From Arbacia lixula (lineage: Eukaryota > Echinodermata > Echinoidea > Arbacioida > Arbaciidae): DNA of 64,000 nucleotides. Below the pieces are notes generated by a model. The model saw nothing but the letters and a program-made list of their open reading frames with translations, was not told where the DNA came from and made no database searches. A program made the translations under genes and the position numbers. Shown piece after piece: positions 40,633 to 50,900 of the stretch (the stretch's first letter is position 1; the number at the start of each line of letters is the position of its first letter). The stretch spans positions 15,824,212-15,888,211 of the forward strand of contig OZ022587.1 of assembly GCA_963669155.1 (NCBI GenBank), in the 5' to 3' direction.

Positions 40633-41870
40633 TATATAACAACTGATGTGTGTGTTTCTGTATTGGTACTTGTCATAGGAGTATTCAGTGCCAAGTTTGT
40701 ACAGTATTATATCATGATTCATGAGTTCTTTCTTAGCCATTGCTCAACATTGCCAGCTGTATGTGTGTCTTGCTATACTGATACGTTCCATGAAAGGAGC
40801 ATTCCTCAGTGCCAAGTTTTTATAAACATTTTATTTTGCATATATATTTCAAACATGTTTCTCAACCAATGTTTTTTTTATATATATATAGATATATCAT
40901 AATTGTTGTGAGCTACCTGACCTCTATAGTTCATGTGAGGATGATCTTTACATACTCATGTAAACAGCAGTTGGCATGTTATGTCTTTCAGAACATAGAA
41001 GTGTTTGATATATGTCATAGCTAATGACCTCCTTGACATATATTTACCATGAAGAGTGTTTTGAGTACTCGATTTTGATGTCATTTTGTAACCTACAGTA
41101 TTATATCATGTTTCATGTGTTCTTTCTTAGCCATTGCTCATCATTGCCAGCTGTGTGTATGTCTTGCTATACTGATACGTTCCATGAAAGGAGCATTCCT
41201 CGGTGCCAAGTTTTTATAAACATTTTATTTTGCATATATATTTCAAACATGTTTCTCAACCAATGTTTTCTTTTGTTATATATAGATATATCATTATGAT
41301 AATTGTTGTGAGCTACCTGACCTCTATAGTTCATGTGAGGATGATCTTTACATACTCATGTAAACAGCAGTTGGCATGTTATGTCGTTCAGAACATAGAA
41401 GTGTTTGATATATGTCATAGCTAATGACCTCCTTGGCATATATTTACCACGAAGAGTGTTTTGAGTACTCGATTTTGATGTCATTTTGTAACCTACAGTA
41501 TTATACAAGTATCATGTTTCATGTGTTCTTTCTTAGCCATTGCTCATCATTGCCAGCTGATATATAACAACTGATGTGTGTGTTTCTGTATTGGTACTTG
41601 TCATAGGAGTATTCAGTGCCAAGTTTGTACAGTATTATATCATGATTCATGAGTTCTTTCTTAGCCATTGCTCATCATTGCCAGCTGATATATAACAACT
41701 GATGTGTGTGTTTCTGTATTGGTACTTGTCATAGGAGTATTCAGTGCCAAGTTTGTACAGTATTATATCATGATTCATGTGTTCTTTCTTAGCCATTGCT
41801 CATCATTGCCAGCTGTATGTATGTCTTGCTATACTGATACGTTCCATGAAAGGAGCATTCAGGATTTTTT
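40625..41870. repeat. Compound minisatellite, 130-bp and 400-bp units
   Basis: A short unit (gccagctgatatataacaactg ... ttagccattgctcatcatt) occurs at about 40625, 41553 and 41680. A longer unit starting gccagctgtatgtgtgtctt, with TACGTTCCATGAAAGGAGCA, occurs at about 40750, 41143 and 41810. Copies are 95% or more alike. The small ORFs repeated across it are shadows. Confidence 0.92.
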
Positions 41871-41874
41871 CAAA

Positions 41875-42496
41875 CTGATTTATTTCACTGCGCCACAAAG
41901 TGGATGGCGCTATGTTTACGAAATGTCTGTCCATTCAAAGGTTTACTGATTTTATTTAGGTTTACAGTTGATATTTAATTAAGGCTATCTATCTGACGAT
42001 AAGAGGGAGTCATTACTGCCACAGGCTGGGTCAGAGATCTCCAGATAGAGTTAAGGCGTCCCACTGGACCAGGTGCACTATAGTCGAGAAGCGGACATGA
42101 CAGCAAACAAAATCAAATGAATTTGAAATTGCGCTGCACAGTGCATCATGGAATTTTCTTTTAGGCGATATGGACAATTATATATTTGCTTAATATTTGC
42201 TCACATTTCTCAGTCCAGTATTTATACATACCATTAGCTAAGGAGCTAAGTATTCTACCTCTCCCATGATGGCATGATTAAATTCTTGTTCAATTGTAAA
42301 CTTTTTGTACTTAATGGCTTTTATATAGCTGTTGAAATTTGTACTGATTTATTGTTTGTGCATATAAAGGAAGCCCTTCACTAAAGGCTGGGTGATTCTG
42401 AGAATACCGGCTGATGGATTGGTTCAATTCTGTGCCTCTGGGGATGAGCAGGGCCGTCGCTAGAGAGAGGGATAATTCCTGAGAAAGAGAGAGAGA

Positions 42497-42560
<64 letters not shown>

Positions 42561-43620
42561 GAGAGAAAAAAAGAGAGAAGATGGGGGGGGGGGGGGGCAA
42601 TTGCTCCCCTTCTCCAAATTCAATACATACTACATTTTAAATGTCAAAGTGCCCGAGAGATATAATTGTGTGAGAGGATGACCGTATGGAGTGTAGCGGC
42701 CAAGAGAGTGGGTGGGTGATACATGTAGTGAGAGCATGATTTTGGAATAGATATAAAGAGTGGCTGATCCGGAGATTGTGTTAACTCTTGAGTGGTTGTG
42801 CGTGGTTTTGTGGTAGAATGTCACTTCAAATTTTAAATTTGAACGACGTGTAGTTGTACAGATCGCTTTTGCCTTCACAATTACAATCATGAATGAATAT
42901 CATACGATACATATCAATAAGATATTTAATAATGAGAAATGAAACACATCAGTCCTGAATTAGAACTCACGAGAGGGATGAAGGATGGGTCTAGATATCT
43001 ATTGTTTAAAATATAATTGTATCCATTTGGAACTCACATCATTTTCTGCTTATTTTACTTTTATTAGAATGAAGCCTGACATCTGATAATATTTACACTA
43101 GGAAAATTGATAGGTATGTAAATGATATGACAACGTCTTTTATGCTAGATCTAAATTACCTGAGATTTTAAATATAAATCCAACCATACTTCATATAAGT
43201 TATGAAGACTAGGCTTCATACTGTATATCATTGTCCGTCTCCTGTGTCACCTAAGTATCATATAATAAATAAATAAATCACAATAGGTGTAATAATACCC
43301 TCCCGTACATTGTTTTCTTTACCCGTATGTTACAAGCATGTAATCATACCCCCGTTTGTCGTATGTGTTAAAAATGAGTATTACAAAAATCACAAGAAAT
43401 ATATATATATATATATATACATATATATGCGTGTGTGTTGATGAGGGTATATTGTAAGGAAGTAGCTTATCCATTCACATTTGCCTCAAGAAACTTTGAA
43501 GGACATGAAAGTGTCCAACATCATGTATGTTAAAAACCTGAAACTGGAGCTACCATGTAGCCAAGTTACAAGAATGCAGTTCTTCTTTTTCGATCGGTTT
43601 ACCCTTTCGATCTCGTAAAT
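41875..43620. other. Intergenic, AT-rich, no gene seen
   Basis: Contains a (GA)n microsatellite at 42484-42580 followed by poly-G, and (AT)n at 43400-43425. No exon or palindromic repeat was recognised in the rest. Confidence 0.6.
42484..42580. repeat. (GA)n microsatellite
   Basis: Nearly pure GA repeat with a few GG interruptions, followed by a G-run (about 42583-42597). Confidence 0.95.
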
Positions 43621-43828
43621 GCCCCTAAAATTTAGTCAAGGACCTATCTGTGCTTGTCCAATTGCACTGCTCTGGAGCAACTTTTTTATATTTGTGTGCA
43701 AAAGAATGTTCGAGGATATTCAACTGATTTCATACGAATATTTTGTCAATGATGACTTATTGGTGTGCGCCCCTTGTGCAATTTTAAATTTCAATGTCCA
43801 AGAGCCTAAATGCCTTGAAGCCAGGCTA

Positions 43829-44055
43829 GAAGATCCTGACCAATTAAATCTCGCGTTACAAACGCTACTTAGTGCCGTGCGCAACACCGCGGCAACCCCG
43901 CGGCGGTGCAAAAAAGCCGAAAAATCTCCTCTTGGGGACTCCGTGACGGTATCTGCAGCGCAAGAGTCAACCATAGGAACAACGTGATGGTGAACATTAC
44001 GCACAAAAAAAATCCTGAGGGAACACCGTCACGGTGCCAATATCAACAGTCTTCA
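43829..44055. repeat. Repeat with CCGTCACGGTGCCAATATC, related to 34380-34570
   Basis: Includes 'gatcctgaccaattaaatct', a CpG-rich centre (accgcggcaaccccgcggcgg), 'ccgtgacggtatctgcagc' and 'caccgtcacggtgccaatat'. Inverted CCGTGACGG / CACCGTCACGGTG motifs suggest a palindromic element. Confidence 0.55.
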
Positions 44056-44489
44056 AATAACAGCAACTCTGGAGAGGAAGGATCATGGATAAGATGGCAA
44101 GTGTGGAGCTAGTCTCGCAAGACAGGTGGAAGACTGACTACCAGTAGAAGAACTCAGGGTTTAAATCCAAAGGAAAGCCTGTCTGAGGAGTCTAACAAAT
44201 ATTTTCAATGTACAGGATCTCCAGTGGCAAACAAAAATGATCATCACCTTTCGAAAACGAATTGTAACAAACCAACACCTATTAACATATGTTTTAGCAG
44301 GCAGAAAAAAAAAAATACTCAATACTTTTTCTGATTGATCTACTTGCATTAAAATAAAATTATTTTAGATCTAATTTGCCGTGAATAACAGCATAAGTAA
44401 AAAAGTCATTGCACTATAAAAAAAGAATCCATACCTATTCTCACATCTTGCAACTTCATATATTCTTAAATAAGAGTGAAATCACATGA

Positions 44490-44592
44490 CATACATACAC
44501 AATTAAACATATCGTAGCGATGCCAGTTGAAAGATGCAATGGTTGATGCCCACTCCCTTGTGGGACACACATATTAGCGGCAGTCGCTGTGA
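44490..44592 (-). pseudogene. PPOX terminal exon, copy 3 (decayed)
   Basis: On the minus strand the segment reads LPLICVSHKGVGINHCIFQL, clearly related to LPLSLIGASYRGVSVNDCIF of the real last exon, but with a frame change against its flank and no acceptor or stop in place. Confidence 0.65.
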
Positions 44593-44740
44593 CTCCAAGC
44601 AGATAGTAACCTGCCAAGTATGGAGCTGATTCCGATGATGTCTAGATGTCTTTTTGCCTGAAAGATGCACTCCTTGATGCTCACTTCCCTGTAGGCTGTG
44701 CCAATTAGAGACAGCCCGCAGTCATTGACACTTGTTAATT
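44574..44740 (-). CDS. PPOX terminal exon, copy 2: possible alternative last exon
   Basis: Minus-strand segment after an acceptor-like GTGTCTTCAG (phase 1, the same as the real last exon). It encodes ELTSVNDCGLSLIGTAYREV and SIKECIFQAKRHLDIIGISS, then a novel tail ending SHSDCR and a stop. It keeps the GLSLIG.AYR.VSI..CI.QA pattern but not the Gly/Asn of GVSVND (reads EVSIKE). Alternative splice choice or decaying duplicate; cannot be decided from sequence alone. Confidence 0.45.
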
Positions 44741-44801
44741 CTGAAGACACTCTAAGACATCTAGACATCTTCTGGCTACTTACGAAGACCCTCGAAAGCC
44801 T

Positions 44802-44944
44802 TCAGACATCTTTTGGCTGATTCCGAAGTTTCTCCACTGTCTGTCGTGCCTGAAAGATGCAGTCGTTGACACTCACTCCCCGGTATGATGCACCAATCAG
44901 GGACAGCGGCAGTCGCTGGGTGGTGATGTATGACTGAATGTCAT
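44802..44944 (-). CDS. PPOX exon 9
   Basis: Acceptor CTCTCGTTCCAG, phase 1. Encodes DDIQSYITTQRLPLSLIGAS, then YRGVSVNDCIFQARQTVEKL and a short tail ending KDV with TGA at 44802-44804. This is the C-terminal FAD contact region. Confidence 0.95.
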
Positions 44945-47900
44945 CTGGAACGAGAGAGACAGATAATTGGTCAATTTCAAACAGGATATCAATTGCATTT
45001 GATGTGGGATATTGCAATAGATAGCAACTTTGCAATTGGTTTCATAGTTGCTATTGCAGGGCCCTCTTTGATAAAAAAATGATCGCAATTCAGCTTGCAA
45101 TCTATATCAATCGCAACTCTGTACATCAAAGTTAGGGGATTGGACTTATGCTTGATCACACCTCTTTACAAGACAGAGCCCAGGGCCCTGTTGCATAAAA
45201 CTCACTATCAATGGCAGCACTGTGATTAATGGTAGCTGCTATGGCGGCGGCGGCGCGACGAAGCCAAATCCATAGTATCCTCCAAACTCTGTTCAGGGGA
45301 TACAATTAAATGTTTCCATATAGGTTGCCATTGGTAGCAAAGTTACCATCAATGGAGAGTTTTATAGAATGGGTCACAGGTGTGGACAAGCTGAAAGACA
45401 GATTTTCTTCTACTCTCCGCATATACTCACCAACTAGTCTGGTATGCCCCAGTCTGTACTGTGGAATGCAATCCTGAAGGACGTTGACCTTTGCGAAGGA
45501 TGGCCTCTGGCTGACCCCCAACTGCACTTTGATGGAGGTCAACGCCCTTTCAATGAGGTCATCTGGGTTGACAGTATCCGGGTCACCGAACAGATCGTGG
45601 AACCAGGCTCCTCCCATCATGCACTGCGTGAGAAATGATGCCACAGAAATGTTTCACAGAATTAACTTTGAAAGATGTATGCTTGGTTGTCGCGATATTG
45701 GTCTTGAAAGTTCGGCAAGACTACAAAAAAAAAATCCCATCTTAATTCCTTTGGTCATTATCATTTGTATTATGTGTCGTACCCCATGTTAAATTTCTGT
45801 AACATTAAAAATATTGTCACATTTATCTCAATACATTCTTTTAAAATTTGTCTCGGTACCAATGAAGAAACCTTGAAGTGAAATGAAGGAACCTTGAAGT
45901 GAAATGAAGGAATGTGAAAACAGCAATCACAATGATGTGACCAATACGTACATGAAAAACTTCCCGAGGAAAATAAAAGCAAACGATTCTTTTTAAAAAA
46001 GACACAGCTGACGAACATCACTTAATGATTTCCAGTCAATCACAGCAATGGCAAGAATGATGTCTAATAATCTGTTTTCTACTAACAGTACACGCCCACT
46101 CACCGTTAGTCTCGTAGTTGCTCCTTTCCTTCTATCCAGCTCAGGGAACGCGCATGAATCAAACACAACACCCAAAATGTCTGACGGGACACACGAGGGC
46201 ACCAGATAACCAAAGCCGTTGACAGGCAGCTGGAGGTCGTCATACTCCAGGTTCACCACGGCGACATCAGCACTGGTGATTTGGCCAAGGAGGTCGGATA
46301 ACTGGCTATGCTCTGATGGCAGGAGTTGTTGTGTCACTGTAGAGAATGACAATGATTAAAGTTAAAAAGGAGTACATTCCAGACAACCAATGGCAATAAG
46401 CCAGTTCGTAATTACAATTTGCGCATGAGCAGATGAAGGTCATAGTGACCAAACCAGCTTGTTGGTTTTTAAATCACTGAGATAAGCATCATCATTAATA
46501 AGTTATTTTAGAATATGCTTGTTATCCAATTTATAAAAGAACACCAAGGTGTTCAATCATGGGGTATTTGACAACAGGCCAAACGACAACAATTAGTTTA
46601 CAATAAACAATGTAATAGAAGCTTTCCCAATTGTTCACAGACCGTAGCCTACTATTCTTGTCACCTGTTTTGAGATGGTTCCTTTATTAGAGGTTGAATA
46701 TCGCAAATTGCTATGTCGGGTAAGCACATTACGTAACATCTCCTTTTGAAATGATATATTAATCAACTGCTTATCCTAATGAAAAAGGGAAAGGTCATAG
46801 TGACCAAACTTGCTCCAGAGCTAACTACGAACTGGTGTATTTGGCCAAGGTTGGGTTCATGGTTGTGCTGTGAGAGCAGTAATTGTTGCGTCACTGTTGA
46901 GAATGAAGTGAGGAAAGTGCAAGGGATTAGACTGTGGATAACAATGTGCAATAACCTGCCTAAAAAGATGACTTAACTCTAATGAAAGCGCGATGAAAAA
47001 CAGACCAATAGTGCAAATTAGTCCTTTTCACTGGAGCTCTTTTGGAAGATGCGAGGTCCTTTCCTATGCCTCTGCCACACAATCAACACTTATAAAACTC
47101 ATTAAGACATGACTATCAGCACTGATCACGAATGAAGGAGATAAATCAACTCTTTCTGTGCTTACAGGTTAAGAGAGTGTATGCTTTCTCTATGCAGTTT
47201 TTTTTGTAAAAGTATGAACATAACGCAACCCGCAATTATGCATTCCATCGAATGAAAAACAATGAAAAGCAAAGAAACAAACTGACCCTGAGCTGGTGTT
47301 GAGCATACCACATGATCAGCCTCCCAGACTGCATCCTCTGTGACCACTTTGGCCCTCTGTGTGTTTGAGAAATGACATGAGTTTACAAATACACTCTAAT
47401 TAGGGAGGTGTTAGGAAGGAGAAGAAACTCTAGCATAATATATTAAAACATCTGCATGGATATTAAAGCATTCAGGATGTCTCTCAATAAAGCGTTCCAC
47501 AATCATTACAATGCTTTGTTGTCCCATGCTTAACACCAACATTTAGCGGATGTCAACTTCGAAAAAAATATATTTCCTTCCCCATTTTGTCTCTAAAAGC
47601 TTTGGTTCTCATCAAATTTTCTTTCCACAATTTTCAATGAAACTTCTCTGGGGTATAACTTATTTGAAACAGTTAACTGACAAATGATTGTTTTGTGTTA
47701 ACGGTTACACAATTACCTAAAAGCATTGAATTACTTTGAACTCAGTAATGTATAGGCATATTGAATACAAACCGGCTTGTTTTGGCCTGTTCCTTCAGCC
47801 TGCTGTATTTCTATCCTGCTGCATGGCGTTGACCTGTGAACTTTGACCCCTCGTTCCATCAGCCAATCAGTGAGCAGGTCAGGCAGCGTCTGGAGACCTC

Positions 47901-50900
47901 TGTTCATGGTCCACGTCGCCCATTTTTCTTCCTTCGCGCGTTTGGCGAGCTGGCTCGTCCCAATGTGGGGATACTCTTCTAGAGGGACAAAACAATAACA
48001 TTGGTTAACCCTGTCTTCTTTCCATTCAGCTACAGAGCAGCACGACTCCAATACAATCCGCTCTTTGGACAATACCCAACAGGCTATGAGTACACTTCAA
48101 ATACCTTACAGGACACAATTAAACCACATCCATTTGGTTACCACAGCTCCATGGCAAATTTTGACATAAACTGGACCAGGGTTCCCACAGCCAGAAAATC
48201 TAATCGTGAGCAACAGGTTAAAAAAAGAAGGATACACAGAGATACAACTCCGTACAACTTCAAGATAAGACGATCACCAGAAAATCTCTTGCACACAGCT
48301 CAACAGGGTAGAATGTAAATTTTTATCAGATATATGTGCTGGATACCTGGTGCATAAATATGGAACGCATTAATATTCATCAATACAAACAAGTCAGATT
48401 GAATGAGACTGGTAGGTATTTGTTTCAATGTTATTGTGTCTTAATCCATGGACTAGAAACTGAATGAGTGGTTAAGTCGCTGCTAAGAAAATATATGTGC
48501 TGGATACCTGGTGCATAAATATGGAACACATTAATATTCATCAAAACAAATGAGTCAGATTGAATCAGACTGGTAGGTATTTGTTTCAATGTTATTGTGT
48601 CTTAATCCGTGGACTAGAAATAGAATGAGTGGTTAAGTCACTGCCCAGAAAACAGCAGACTATAGGTTAAAATCTGTTTTGTCCCAAAATGTTTTTTTTT
48701 TTTTTTCTTTACGACTACTAGATATATGCCTACACTTTGTTTTTAATACTGGAATTATCGCAGAAAGCTCTTTCATTGTAATAAATGTGTCATAAACTTA
48801 TTAAAACATGGTAATCAAACATCTCCCTTCACTTACAAGGCAACTTGTGTATAATTCTGTTCCCCTTCAACTTACCTGGTTTACTTCTCAGCCCTCCCAG
48901 AATCAGGGATCCAAACTTCCTCTCCCACTCGAAAATGGCCGGGAAGCACGCCCTCATGCTGAGCTGCGTGGAGTCTCCCGCAAAGATACCACGGCAGAAC
49001 GGACTGGCCAGATACTGGGCAAGCTACGCAGAGGATAGAACAATAAAACATGCATTTGTATTTGTACATTTTATCAAAGTTCATCATTGCCATTGGTAGC
49101 AAAGTTTCCATCAATGGAGAGTTTTATAGAATATCTGTCAGTTTTATAAATTGCATAAGCTACAATAATTGAAAACCTATATGCAACATGGCCTAGAAGT
49201 ATACCCTGATGTTAACACAAATCTTTCAGACACAGCTTCCGGAACTCTTTGTTTTTTTTTGCAAACGACACCCAGCGCTTGCACTGTAAACACATGCACT
49301 GCCTCCAGGCCCGCTATATGCAAATGGGAGGAAAACATACTTCTTGCATGCCTACTAGCGCGCAACGGTAAGCATCACCCATACTATGCACCCGTATCCC
49401 ATCGTGAGATCAACAGCACTAAAAGATGAATGCGCGAAGTAGCGTGAAGTGCATGCGCTTAGCGATCAAGATTATGTGGCAATATTTTGGCATGCTGTTA
49501 AATTTGTGACCATACAGCGCTTTGTAAAATTCACAAAAATAAAACCCTTACAAAAATCAAACCCGCTCATACAGAAAATTGTCCGAAGCCAAAATGAGGT
49601 TCCTTTTTGCGTAAAATCACTTAGCGCTCACCTCTGGCCCCAGTCTCCGAGAGAAGAAATCGTGAATAGTCTCGTCTTCTTCGTCCTCACACTTCGCGGC
49701 GAAGGGCTCCCTCAGCAGGCGAGCCAGCAGCGACTGCGAGAACGGGTCCTGTCGTCTAGCAGCGGTTGCCAGGGACGATGGGAGGCGGTGCAGACCCTTC
49801 TCGGTGTAGATGAAACGGTTCTGAGAAGCGGGGTGGCTCCGGGTGACTGGCACTATCTGGTCTTCTGCGCCGATTGTAGCAACCTACGAATTGCGAACAA
49901 ACCGAAATAAATCTTATTTCAGTAAAATGGCGAGTAGCACCATTAGAGATGTAGTCCAGTCAAAGAATATTTGATCACAAAACAGGTACAAAATTCTGAG
50001 AAATCGAAATCTTGGTCCCCTTTTTGGAAAATCATGCTGGAAAGTAGAACTTTTACAGGTTCACTCTAACTATTTTGGGTGTACGCTATGGTGTCCTGTA
50101 GCTTGAGCTTCGAACATTTGTAAAGTGCATTTTATTCACGTTTTCTCAGTCCGTTTTCTCATGGTTTTGCCAAAAGCTTGTCTAAGGTTTGTCTTTATTG
50201 AATATTTGTAATGTGTATGCATTTTATTCATGTTGTTCAAATAATATGTTTGAACAACAATATATATACAAAACATGTTATATCTCATGGCTATCCCCAA
50301 GCTTGTCTGAGATTTCTCCAACTAGCAACAGCTAATGGAGCATTCCATTGAAACTGAATCTACTGGGACCAGGTTTGTGATAATTAATTACTAGGCAGTA
50401 CAAGCCCCTGAAAACAAAAAAAAATCATCCCCATTGGGTATAAGGTGCACCGTCCACAACGAACTATTGTCCATAGACTGTGTACAACGGATAGATCGTC
50501 TGCGCACAGCGATTCGGAGACCGCTGATTGGGCAATCGCGCAGATCACGTCATGACCACGTGGTTGCCTTCGGACTGCGTGTGGAAGTATCGATGGCGAT
50601 AACGATATCCGGTCACATTGTGTACGCAGGAAATGGTCTTGGTTCATGATCGGATCGCTTCAGTATCGATCGAAAATTATCGAAACTCTGCAATTTCATG
50701 CATATTGACTGACGGTCCTAAAACCCGGAAGCCAATTGACTTTGTACACGTTGCGATAGACTCTACAAATTCCAACAAACACGATGCGGGGGTGACGCTA
50801 ATTCGTACGATTTTGACGGAAAAGCAAGAAGCAATCGAAATTCGCCTCCCTGTGCGGTATCGGTGAGAAAATAGATCCTCTGAAAATACCTTTCAAAATT

